The notes beneath the pieces were generated by a model that made no database searches, was not told where the DNA came from, and saw only the letters and a list, made by a program, of their open reading frames with translations. This document shows positions 19,582-26,691 of a DNA stretch of 64,000 bases, in pieces. Origin of the DNA: a bacterium. GTDB lineage: Bacteria; 4484-113; JAFGCY01. Positions within the stretch are counted from its first letter, which is position 1; every line of letters starts with the position of its first letter. Location of the stretch: assembly GCA_020440605.1 (NCBI GenBank), contig JAGRNT010000009.1, positions 1-64,000 on the forward strand. The letters run 5' to 3'. A program made the position numbers and the translations under genes.

Positions 19582-19878
19582 TTACTTGGGCGGCTTACAG
19601 ACTTTGCAGGCGTCGTAGTTCCTGCGTGCCTCAGCCAGCGTCGTCTTGATCTTGCTCTTCTTCAGATACTGGCAGCCGTCAAGGTGGTACTTCTTGCCGG
19701 TCTTAGTGATGTAGACGACATATGTCTTCGGATCGATATCCCTATGGCCACTTTGCTGTTCCTGCAGCATCAGCGCGGAGGCCGCACCGCCGATGTTGCC
19801 AGCAAACGCCGCATTCCCGGCACTGACAGCACCAACCAGAATCAACGAAGCAATCAAAGCCAGTAACAGTTTCTTCAT
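19582..19878 (-). CDS. Small secreted protein with Cys/His metal-site-like domain
   Basis: Predicted 98 residues. MKKLLLALIASLILVGAVSA is a signal peptide. The C-terminal half reads VVYITKTGKKYHLDGCQYLKKS ... YDACKVCKPP. This is a small domain with one His/Cys and one CxxC pair that often occurs at the C-terminus of SNase-like nucleases and other secreted proteins. Here it is a separate gene, and its TAA stop directly precedes the nuclease TTG start. ATG 19878 was chosen because AGGAAGG lies upstream and the signal peptide starts there. It may assist or bind near the nuclease; this is inferred from context only. Confidence 0.75.
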   Translation of the reverse strand: MKKLLLALIASLILVGAVSAGNAAFAGNIGGAASALMLQEQQSGHRDIDPKTYVVYITKTGKKYHLDGCQYLKKSKIKTTLAEARRNYDACKVCKPPK

Positions 19879-20160
19879 GGCTTCCTTCCTGGGATGTTTC
19901 CCAATCGAAGCCATGAATATATATTCAGAAGTGAGACAAATCTCAATATGATTGGTTATTTAATCTGGATTTGGCATGCCTGGTCATGGTGGTATGTGGC
20001 TGATTACGAGTTTCAGCTTACCCAGGAGTGCTTGAAGGTGCGTGCGAAGGAAGAAAGGAATGTCTCGGACTTGAGTGTTTGCATTAAGAATGCGGTATCC
20101 AGCAAGAAATACACCGCATTGCAGGATTCAGACTGCTTGGCAACTGAAGGATTGCCAGGC

Positions 20161-20706
20161 TTAGGCCTGACCTCCTATACCGCTCTCCTGCAGCACCCGC
20201 AGGTATTCAACCCACGGACCCACTTCTGCCTTGTACTGCGCTGCCATCGTACGCACGATCTGGTAGATGTGTCCAAGGTCATGCACGGTCCAGGTTGCCA
20301 GCAGCTGGGATAGGGTGACTGTGCCGAGAGCGGGGTGGCTGCCCTTCAGCGGGAGTTGCTCCTCGCTGATTGCCATTTCCCGCAACCTGGCAATGTTCGC
20401 AGCACGCAGCGCTGCGAATTCCTCCAGCAGCTGATCCAGTGACTTGTCCTGTGAATCCGCGAACTGGGCGAAGCGGTCGAATGGCTCAAACGGCTTTGAT
20501 TCGCCATGCTCGAGAATGCGCTGGGTCCGTTCAATCCAGTCCGTCCGCTCACCGTGGATCAGGTGCCCGAGGATGTCGTATGCGCTCCAGCTTTCCCCGC
20601 CTTCCGTTGCCTGCGTCCAGCAGCCCGGCAGCCCACTGAGCAGGCTGTGCAGCACAGCCGGTGTGCGCTCCAGGATGGCAATGCTTTCGTTGATGTCGTA
20701 TTTCAT
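20161..20706 (-). CDS. DinB-like (DinB_2) four-helix protein
   Basis: Predicted 181 residues, soluble. The pattern is that of the DinB/YfiT-like metal-binding helical bundle: an early helix with ILERTPAVLHSLLSGLP, the HLIHGERTDWIERTQRIL segment (first metal-ligand histidine), and the C-terminal HDLGHIYQIVRTM with two histidines spaced as in the family. Members bind a divalent metal, and some transfer thiols; the substrate cannot be told here. ATG 20706 is preceded by GGGAG. An array of GGAG hairpins lies upstream at 20745-20803. Confidence 0.82.
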   Translation of the reverse strand: MKYDINESIAILERTPAVLHSLLSGLPGCWTQATEGGESWSAYDILGHLIHGERTDWIERTQRILEHGESKPFEPFDRFAQFADSQDKSLDQLLEEFAALRAANIARLREMAISEEQLPLKGSHPALGTVTLSQLLATWTVHDLGHIYQIVRTMAAQYKAEVGPWVEYLRVLQESGIGGQA

Positions 20707-20744
20707 GCTGCTCCCGTCCTTGCCCCGTGCCCGCCTGGAAGGAA

Positions 20745-20803
20745 GGAGTGTCGGCCGTAGACCGACAGGGCCATGTGGCTCACAAGAACCACACACCGAC
20801 TCC
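20745..20803. repeat. Inverted pair of GGAG-hairpin units
   Basis: A unit GGAGTGTCGG-CCGTAGA-CCGACA (from 20745) is followed by an inverted unit, GTGGCTC...ACCACACACCGACTCC, ending at 20803. The outer GGAG...CTCC ends are inverse. Same family as the array after thrS. Confidence 0.6.
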
Positions 20804-20861
20804 TTGCCTTTCATACCACCCGATGATCAGCTATCCGCTCATGCCTGTCAAGCCTGCCAGC

Positions 20862-21938
20862 TCAGCAGCCGAGTTCCCTCTGCACCCGATCCACTTCGTC
20901 CTGTGTCACTGCACCGAACTCCAGCAGGGCGGACAGGCTGTCAGCGAAGGACTGGCTGCCCCGCGGCAGTTTGGCAGCGTGATCCTGCAGTGCATCACCG
21001 CTGGCAATCGCCTCGCGCATCTCCGTATCCGGTATCAGCACCTCATAGGCCGCCACGCGTCCCTGGCCCGAGCTGCGGCGCAGCAGGCGCAGGGCGGTGA
21101 CGCAGCGCAGTGCATCGGCAAGGTCCCGCCTCCCGGCACCGTTGTCATCATCCGGGAAGACGCGGCGGATACGCTGCACGGCATCCAGCGCGGTGTTGGC
21201 ATGCATCACGGTGATCACGAGGTGGCCGGTCTGGGCGATTGTCAGGCACATGCGCAGCTCCTCCAGCGTGCGGATTTCCGCAAGGTAGATCACGTCTATG
21301 TCCTGGGCCATCGCGGCGCGCATCCCGGAAACGAAGTCCGGCATGTCGATATGCAGGTCCTTGTGCTGGACGATGCTCAGTTTGGGCTGCAGCTGGAACT
21401 GCATGGGATCATCCATCAGGCAGATGTGCAGCGACTTCGTGGCATTGAGGTGCTCCAGCACCGCCGCCGCCGCGGAGGTCTTGCCGCTGCCGGTCGGACC
21501 GGTGAAGATCAGCAGACCGTTGGGCGCATCCGCCGATTCGAGCACGGCCTGCGGCAGGCCGATCTGGTCCGGGCCGACAATGCGGTAGGCTGCCATCCGC
21601 GCCGCGAGGGAGACCTCGCCGCCGCTGCGGCTGGCAGTGAACATGATGCGCAGATTCTCACCGGCGCGCCCGTAGGCCGAACCATCAATGTTGGCAATCC
21701 CCCGCAGCAGGCCGGTGCTGCCGCCGAGGCCAGCCACCGCTTCCTCGCCGAACAGCTGCGCTGCCATGCTCGTCAGCTCAGCCGGGTCCAGCGGTTCCTC
21801 GCCCTGGCGCTCAAGCGTTCCATGGATGCGTAGGGCTGGAGGCTCGCCCGCCAGCATCAGCATTTCCTGGGCTTCGCTGCTGACCATCGGCCGCAGCAAT
21901 TCCCGGATCTCATCAGTAGGCTTGACTTGTACCAGCAT
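20862..21938 (-). CDS. PilT-like secretion/twitching ATPase
   Basis: Predicted 358 residues of the GspE/PilT hexameric ATPase family. The N-terminal domain (~1-110) is followed by Walker A GPTGSGKT at ~147-154, an Asp-box region (MDDPMQFQLQPKLSIVQHK), a Walker B-like strand (DIDVIYLAEIRT) and the His-box (GHLVITVMHANTA). These are PilT-type features, so pilus retraction or related filament dynamics is the family role. No other pilus gene is in the window. ATG 21938 (after a GGAG) lies 13 bases downstream of the sigma factor stop, so both genes are probably cotranscribed. The Walker B acidic residues are shifted relative to the usual GEMRD. Confidence 0.88.
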   Translation of the reverse strand: MLVQVKPTDEIRELLRPMVSSEAQEMLMLAGEPPALRIHGTLERQGEEPLDPAELTSMAAQLFGEEAVAGLGGSTGLLRGIANIDGSAYGRAGENLRIMFTASRSGGEVSLAARMAAYRIVGPDQIGLPQAVLESADAPNGLLIFTGPTGSGKTSAAAAVLEHLNATKSLHICLMDDPMQFQLQPKLSIVQHKDLHIDMPDFVSGMRAAMAQDIDVIYLAEIRTLEELRMCLTIAQTGHLVITVMHANTALDAVQRIRRVFPDDDNGAGRRDLADALRCVTALRLLRRSSGQGRVAAYEVLIPDTEMREAIASGDALQDHAAKLPRGSQSFADSLSALLEFGAVTQDEVDRVQRELGC

Positions 21939-21951
21939 CGCTTGCTCCGTT

Positions 21952-22521
21952 TCATAGATTGATGTTCTCGTCACTGTCCGAGGGCAGCAGGCTGCCCTTT
22001 GTGATGCCTTCGCGCGGCAGCAGATCCCTGAGCAGCCTGCGTGAATCATGCAGGCGGCGCTTGACTGTGCCTTCCGGCACGGCGAGCTGCAGCGAGACTT
22101 CTGCCACGCTGCGCTCCTGGATGTAGAAGAGTTCCACCGTCTCGCGATTGACCGTTGGCAATGCAGATACCGCCCTGTTGACCGATAGCCGCAGCGAATC
22201 AAGTTCCAGTTCCTGCTGGGCGTCAGTCCCGCTGCCGGCTGGCTCAGCGCCACTCAGTTCAGCAGGCTGAGGCTGACGCATGATCCTGAGGACCTGGCTT
22301 CTGAGGATGCTGCGCAGCCAGGGCAGCAGAGCGCTGTTGCTGCGCAGCTGCCTGATGCGCAGCAGTAGCAGCACCATGGATTCCTGCACGGCGTCGCGTG
22401 CCAGACTCTCGTCAGGCAGCATGGCAGCGCAGTACCGCAGGGCCCAGGGATGGAGCTGCTGTACCAGCTCGGAAAAAGCTTCCCTGTCACCATTGCGGCA
22501 TCTGTCGATCAGCTCATGCAT
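21952..22521 (-). CDS. ECF-type RNA polymerase sigma factor
   Basis: Predicted 189 residues. Region 2 is at ~1-80 (DREAFSELVQQLHPWALRYCAAML ... ARDAVQESMVLLLLRIRQLR). Region 4 is at ~115-170, with LPTVNRETVELFYIQERSVAEVSLQLAVPEGTVKRRLHDSRRLLRD as the helix-turn-helix. It should direct RNA polymerase to a specific promoter set. No anti-sigma factor gene is adjacent; the next gene is a PilT-like ATPase 13 bases downstream, suggesting a link to surface filaments. A TATAAG hexamer ends five bases before the ATG, suggesting a leaderless mRNA. Confidence 0.88.
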   Translation of the reverse strand: MHELIDRCRNGDREAFSELVQQLHPWALRYCAAMLPDESLARDAVQESMVLLLLRIRQLRSNSALLPWLRSILRSQVLRIMRQPQPAELSGAEPAGSGTDAQQELELDSLRLSVNRAVSALPTVNRETVELFYIQERSVAEVSLQLAVPEGTVKRRLHDSRRLLRDLLPREGITKGSLLPSDSDENINL

Positions 22522-22526
22522 TGCTG

Positions 22527-22532
22527 CTTATA
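22527..22532 (-). promoter_or_regulatory. -10-like TATAAG, leaderless start for the ECF sigma gene
   Basis: TATAAG on the minus strand ends five bases before ATG 22521. It is one of the weaker members of the leaderless promoter set. Confidence 0.4.
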
Positions 22533-22688
22533 TTGAGCCATGGGAGAGCGAACAGGTTCGGTAGCCTTGCTGCTTCGTAATCAGACAGGCAGATTCATCA
22601 TTCCGGCAGTCGGTTCAGTACGTACACACGCCGGGTCGCAGTAGTCTCTGCCTGGCTTCAGATCGTTTTTTCAACTCAGGACGCAGCT

Positions 22689-23660
22689 TCAGCAGTCCTC
22701 ATCCTGCAGATTGGCATTCCACATCTGCCGGGCCCAGCTGCCTTCCGGCTGCGGATCGGGCATGGCGTTGTCACCGACAAGCTTGATGTAGGTCGTGCTC
22801 GCATGCTGATGGGCAGCCTCCCGCTCCCAGGTGAAGATGTCCAGTGTCTCCCACTTGCCGGGCAGCGGATAACCATTGCCATTCAGCTGCGCATAGGGCG
22901 GGGCGCCCTCCGTGAGGTAATTCAAGCCATCAAGGATCGCGCTGGGTATTCCGACGCCCCAGGGATTGTAGATGTCGAACACGGCCTGCTTGTTGTTCCA
23001 GAGATAGGGGGCGATGTCCAGCGTGTTGTGGAAGCGCCAGGCGCCGGCGGTATTGAAGCGGGCGTCAAAGTAACTGGCAAAGGCCTGGTTACCGGGGGTC
23101 AGACCGGCATAACTGTAGGGCTGGACCACGGTGGAGGGCTGCACCGCCTGCAGGCGCGACTGCAGCAGCAGAGCCATTGGTCCGGTGAGCGTGCCTCCCA
23201 GGCTGTGGCCGGCAACATAGACCTTCGGCGGGCGCACATTCAGCAGGAAGTCAAGCAGGCTGATCCCTCCGCGCTTCTGGTCCTGCATGCTCAGCAGGTC
23301 CTTCAGGCCGTCATGCGTGCCCCTGGCAATCAGGGCGTCACCGGGCGCCTGCGGGTCAAATGCGTTGTAAGGCAGCTGCTGCTTGATGCGGAAATCCTCG
23401 TCGCACCAGGCCTCCAGGCTGTCCATGGTGGTTCCGCGGATGATCACGGCATAGCTGCCGGTGACGCGCTCCACCGCTGCATACATCAGGCTGTAGATCA
23501 CACCGAGGCCGGAGTAGAGGGCCACGGGTCCCCAACGTACATTCCAGACATTGTTGGTCTTGTTCTTGATCACGTTCGTGATCTGATCGGGGGCATCATA
23601 GGCAATCGATGCGAAATTGATCATCAGCCAGGGGTAGTGGCTCACTTCCGGGTTATACAT
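22689..23660 (-). CDS. Class 3-type lipase (alpha/beta hydrolase)
   Basis: Predicted 323 residues. The nucleophile elbow VAGHSLGGTLTG places the catalytic serine at S153. An upstream oxyanion-region strand, SYAVIIRGTT, is typical of class 3 lipases. Candidate Asp and His partners lie in FHNTLDIAPYLW and the AAHQHAST segment near the C-terminus. No signal peptide is visible, so it is either cytoplasmic or exported by an unrecognised route. The substrate is unknown; triacylglycerol or ester lipids are the family default. GGCAGGAGC before the ATG serves as Shine-Dalgarno. It is transcribed divergently from cysS. Confidence 0.85.
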   Translation of the reverse strand: MYNPEVSHYPWLMINFASIAYDAPDQITNVIKNKTNNVWNVRWGPVALYSGLGVIYSLMYAAVERVTGSYAVIIRGTTMDSLEAWCDEDFRIKQQLPYNAFDPQAPGDALIARGTHDGLKDLLSMQDQKRGGISLLDFLLNVRPPKVYVAGHSLGGTLTGPMALLLQSRLQAVQPSTVVQPYSYAGLTPGNQAFASYFDARFNTAGAWRFHNTLDIAPYLWNNKQAVFDIYNPWGVGIPSAILDGLNYLTEGAPPYAQLNGNGYPLPGKWETLDIFTWEREAAHQHASTTYIKLVGDNAMPDPQPEGSWARQMWNANLQDEDC

Positions 23661-23899
23661 GGCGTGCTCCTGCCGGAATTATTCCGATCTGCCTTTAAGC
23701 AGCAATGAATTGCAACGATTATTGCACGAATGTTGACTCATGGATACCTTTCTGCATAGGAATTTGCAAACCAATGTAAAAACAATCTGACCAATGCTTC
23801 GGTCCAATTGGAGCATGTACTCGCTCGGCCTGGCCACCCGGCTGCCGCAACAGCAATTGGGAAGTATGGCGGCGGCTGCAGTGCGCTGATGGCTGGCAC

Positions 23900-23905
23900 T
23901 AAAAT
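23900..23905 (+). promoter_or_regulatory. -10 box TAAAAT, leaderless start for cysS
   Basis: TAAAAT ends seven bases before ATG 23913, and no Shine-Dalgarno is present. It supports this start over an in-frame start at 23808. Confidence 0.55.
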
Positions 23906-23912
23906 ATCCGGC

Positions 23913-25463
23913 ATGGCGCTTCGCGTATTCAACACCCTGTCACGGAAGAAAGAGGACTTCGTCCCGGCCTCGCCGGAAGTCGTGCGCATCTACACCTGCG
24001 GCCTGACCGTCTACTCGCGCATGCACATCGGCCACGCCCGCACCTACTGCTTCTGGGACATGTTCCGCCGCTACCTCGAGTACAACGGCTACCACGTGAT
24101 GAGCGTGATCAACTACACCGACATCGACGACCGGCTGATGGAGCGGGCGACGGACAGCGTCGGCAGCATTGACATCGCCGAGCGCGTGATTGCCAGCTTC
24201 CGCAATGACTGCCGGATGCTGAGAATCAAGGACTATGCCGTCTACACCCGCGCGACGGACTTCATCCGCGGGCAGATCGAGATGGTGGCCCAGCTGATCG
24301 GGAAGGGCCATGCCTACGTCGTCAACGGCGAGGTGTTCTACGATGTGGCGAGCTTCCCCGGCTACGGCAAGCTCAGCGGCCGCACCGTGGAGGAGCAGCA
24401 GGTCGGCGCTTCCGGGCGCATCGGCGAGGATGTCTCTCGCAAGCGCAACCCGGCGGACTTCACGCTCTGGAAGCCCAGCGAGGGCGGGCAGCCCAGCTGG
24501 CAGACCGGCCATCCGGACTGGCCGCAGGGCCGCCCCGGCTGGCATATCGAATGCTCCGTGATGTCCAGCGAGACGCTCGGCGCGACCTTCGACCTGCACG
24601 GCGGGGCCGTTGACAACATGTTCCCGCACCATGAGAATGAGATCGCCCAGAGCGAGCCGCTCTGCGGCTGCTCGACCTGGGTGAAGTACTGGATGCACCC
24701 CGAGCACCTCGACCTGCGCGGTGAGAAGATGAGCAAGTCACTTGGCAACGTGGTCGGCGTGCCGGACCTGCTGGAGCGCCACAGCTATGACAAGCTGCGC
24801 TGGTTCTACGCGATGAACCACTACCGCACCAAGCTGGCCTTCAGCGGCGAGCTGATCGACAGCGCGGCCGAGGGCTACCGCAAGATCACGAACCTGCTGG
24901 ATATCCTTGAGGGCCGTCTCTCGAAGTGGGAGGATGTTGCCGAGGGTGTGCCGGCGCGGGGGGACTACGCCTCGCTGCGTGAGCCGGAGATGCGCGTGCC
25001 GCGCCTGCGCCATTACTATGAATATGGGCAGTATGGTGAACTGGCAACGAAGTTCATCGCGAAGTTCCGCGAGGCGATGGATGACGACGTGAATAGCCCG
25101 CAGGCCACGGCCGCGATGTTCGAGTATGTCAATGAGCTGTACAGGGGCGGCATCGAGTCAGCGGACGACATGCCCTCCGTGCTGGCGGCCTACCGCTGCC
25201 TGACCCGGCACCTCTACGTACTCGGCATCGAGCGCCCGAATGAGCTGCTCTACCCGCAGCTGGCCACCGACTGCTTCCCGGTCGGAGGCGAGAGTGACAC
25301 CGCGGCCCAGGATGCCTTCATTGACAGGCTGGTTGAGGCCCGTGGCCAGGCCCGCGCTGACAAGGACTGGGCCAAGGCCGACATGCTGCGCGACCTGTTC
25401 GCACAGTGCGGACTCGAAGTGGAGGACACCGCCGAGGGTGCGCGCTGGAAACTCAAGGGGTGA
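23913..25463 (+). CDS. cysS: Cysteine--tRNA ligase
   Basis: Predicted 516 residues; charges tRNA(Cys). The class I signature HIGH appears as MHIGHARTY, after the zinc-ligand strand YTCGLTVY. Other zinc-site and core blocks are GWHIECSVMSS and HHENEIAQSE. KMSKS appears as GEKMSKSLGN. The C-terminal helical domain ends in ARADKDWAKADMLRD, the family's conserved tRNA-contact segment. The start at 23913 (MALRVFNTLSRKK) matches the family's usual N-terminus and follows TAAAAT at a leaderless spacing. A small gene follows three bases after the stop. Confidence 0.96.
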   Translation: MALRVFNTLSRKKEDFVPASPEVVRIYTCGLTVYSRMHIGHARTYCFWDMFRRYLEYNGYHVMSVINYTDIDDRLMERATDSVGSIDIAERVIASFRNDCRMLRIKDYAVYTRATDFIRGQIEMVAQLIGKGHAYVVNGEVFYDVASFPGYGKLSGRTVEEQQVGASGRIGEDVSRKRNPADFTLWKPSEGGQPSWQTGHPDWPQGRPGWHIECSVMSSETLGATFDLHGGAVDNMFPHHENEIAQSEPLCGCSTWVKYWMHPEHLDLRGEKMSKSLGNVVGVPDLLERHSYDKLRWFYAMNHYRTKLAFSGELIDSAAEGYRKITNLLDILEGRLSKWEDVAEGVPARGDYASLREPEMRVPRLRHYYEYGQYGELATKFIAKFREAMDDDVNSPQATAAMFEYVNELYRGGIESADDMPSVLAAYRCLTRHLYVLGIERPNELLYPQLATDCFPVGGESDTAAQDAFIDRLVEARGQARADKDWAKADMLRDLFAQCGLEVEDTAEGARWKLKG

Positions 25464-25466
25464 TCA

Positions 25467-25700
25467 ATGGCTGACAACGATGTGACACCGATTGAAGTGG
25501 CTGAGCTGTTCAGCCAGGCGGCTGAGGAGTTCGAGAACGCCGCCGCACACTGCCGGGTGAGTGCCACGCATTTCGGCAATCGCGATGTGCCGGCGGGCTG
25601 CGCACACAAGGTGGCGGCGCTCGGGCATGTTGCCAAGGGCCGTGAGATCCTGGACCGGATCAGCATCATCCATTCCGGCAAGGCCCAGCTGCCGGACTAG
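25467..25700 (+). CDS. Small hypothetical protein downstream of cysS
   Basis: Predicted 77 residues with no signal peptide or membrane segment. The N-terminal half is acidic and helical (PIEVAELFSQAAEEFENAAAHC). The middle, HFGNRDVPAGCAHKVAALGHV, has two cysteines and several histidines. I do not recognise a family. It starts three bases after the cysS stop, with AAGGGGTG as Shine-Dalgarno overlapping that stop, so it is almost certainly cotranslated with cysS. Its TAG stop runs directly into a large palindrome. Confidence 0.7.
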   Translation: MADNDVTPIEVAELFSQAAEEFENAAAHCRVSATHFGNRDVPAGCAHKVAALGHVAKGREILDRISIIHSGKAQLPD

Positions 25701-25776
25701 GAGGTGCGACACTTGCTGTCGCACAATAATGGCAATGTGAATCTGTGGGTTGTGCGACAGCAAGTGTCGCACCTCC
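25700..25776. repeat. Perfect 27-base inverted repeat of GGAG-hairpin units
   Basis: 25700-25726 (begins GGAGGTGCGACACTTGC) and 25750-25776 are exact inverse copies, separated by 23 bases. Each arm is itself a hairpin unit of the GGAG family. The structure fills the gap between two convergent genes and touches both stop codons (25467-25700 on plus, folD on minus). It probably acts as a bidirectional transcript end. Confidence 0.85.
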
Positions 25777-26679
25777 CTACACTCCCTCGATCCGCCTGTA
25801 GAGTGCGACGGTGTTCTCCAGCACCGTGGCGATCGTCATCGGGCCGACGCCGCCCGGCACCGGGCTGATCCAGCTGGCCTTCTCCGCCACCTCGTCGAAC
25901 AGCAGGTCGCCAACGAGCTGCATGCGCGGCTCGCCCTGCTCGTCATATTCCGGCTCGCCGGCGTCATCAAGGATGTGCACGAAGTTCGTGCCGACATCCA
26001 CCGCCACCACGCCCTGCTTCACCATGTCACCGGTCACCAGCCCGGCACGGCCCGCAGCGCTGATCAGGATGTCAGCCTGGCGCGTGACCGCCCCGATGTC
26101 GGGAGTGCGGCTGTGGCAGTAGCAGACCGTGCAGTTTCGCTCCAGCAGCAGCAGGCCCAGCGGTTTGCCGACGAGGTTGCTGCGCCCCAGCACCACGGCA
26201 TGCCTGCCCTGCAGCTCGATCCCGGAGGCATCCAGCAGGTTGATGATGCCCTGCGGAGTGGCGGGACGCGGGGCCGGCAGGCCGAGGGCCACGCGCCCGA
26301 CGTTCTCCGGGTGGAAGCAGTCGACGTCCTTCAGCGGGGAGATCGACTCCGCCACCTGCTGCTCATCCATATGCCCCGGCAGCGGCAGCTGCACAAGGAT
26401 GCTGTGCACACCGGGATCGGCATTGTGAATTGCCAGACGCGCCAGCAGCTGCTGCTGGGTGGTGTCCTCCGGCAGCAGTTCGATCGTTGAGCGGCAGCCG
26501 ATCTTCTCGGCCTGGCGGTTCTTCATCCCAACGTACTGTGAACTGGCCGGATTGTCACCGACCTGCATGAACACGGCATGAGGCTGGGGGTGGCCATCCG
26601 CGACCCAGCGCCGGATCTGCCTGCGCAGGCGCATGCGGATGGATTTTGCTGCCAGTTTGCCGTCGAGGAGCTTTGCCAC
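25777..26679 (-). CDS. folD: Bifunctional methylenetetrahydrofolate dehydrogenase/cyclohydrolase
   Basis: Predicted 300 residues; interconverts 5,10-methylene-, methenyl- and 10-formyl-tetrahydrofolate. The catalytic-domain segment SSQYVGMKNRQAEKIG carries the conserved Tyr and Lys. LVQLPLPGHMDE and the PLKDVDCFHPENVG block follow. The Rossmann dinucleotide loop is VVLGRSNLVGKPLGLLL, and the C-terminal signature is SWISPVPGGVGPMTIATVLENT. Residues 250-265 include a Glu-rich insertion (GEPEYDEQGEPRM). The GTG start is six bases after a TAAAAT box, with no Shine-Dalgarno. Confidence 0.95.
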   Translation of the reverse strand: MAKLLDGKLAAKSIRMRLRRQIRRWVADGHPQPHAVFMQVGDNPASSQYVGMKNRQAEKIGCRSTIELLPEDTTQQQLLARLAIHNADPGVHSILVQLPLPGHMDEQQVAESISPLKDVDCFHPENVGRVALGLPAPRPATPQGIINLLDASGIELQGRHAVVLGRSNLVGKPLGLLLLERNCTVCYCHSRTPDIGAVTRQADILISAAGRAGLVTGDMVKQGVVAVDVGTNFVHILDDAGEPEYDEQGEPRMQLVGDLLFDEVAEKASWISPVPGGVGPMTIATVLENTVALYRRIEGV

Positions 26680-26685
26680 GCGGCA

Positions 26686-26691
26686 ATTTTA
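26686..26691 (-). promoter_or_regulatory. -10 box TAAAAT, leaderless GTG start for folD
   Basis: TAAAAT on the minus strand ends six bases before GTG 26679; it overlaps the stop codon region of the upstream TPR gene. Confidence 0.55.

Noticed and set aside
19948-20313. Possible plus-strand gene beginning MIGYLIWIWHAW between the nuclease group and DinB
   Set aside because: The first ~70 codons lie in a gene-free AT-richer gap, but the rest runs antisense to the DinB-like gene. No family, promoter or ribosome-binding site supports it. A decayed insertion cannot be excluded.
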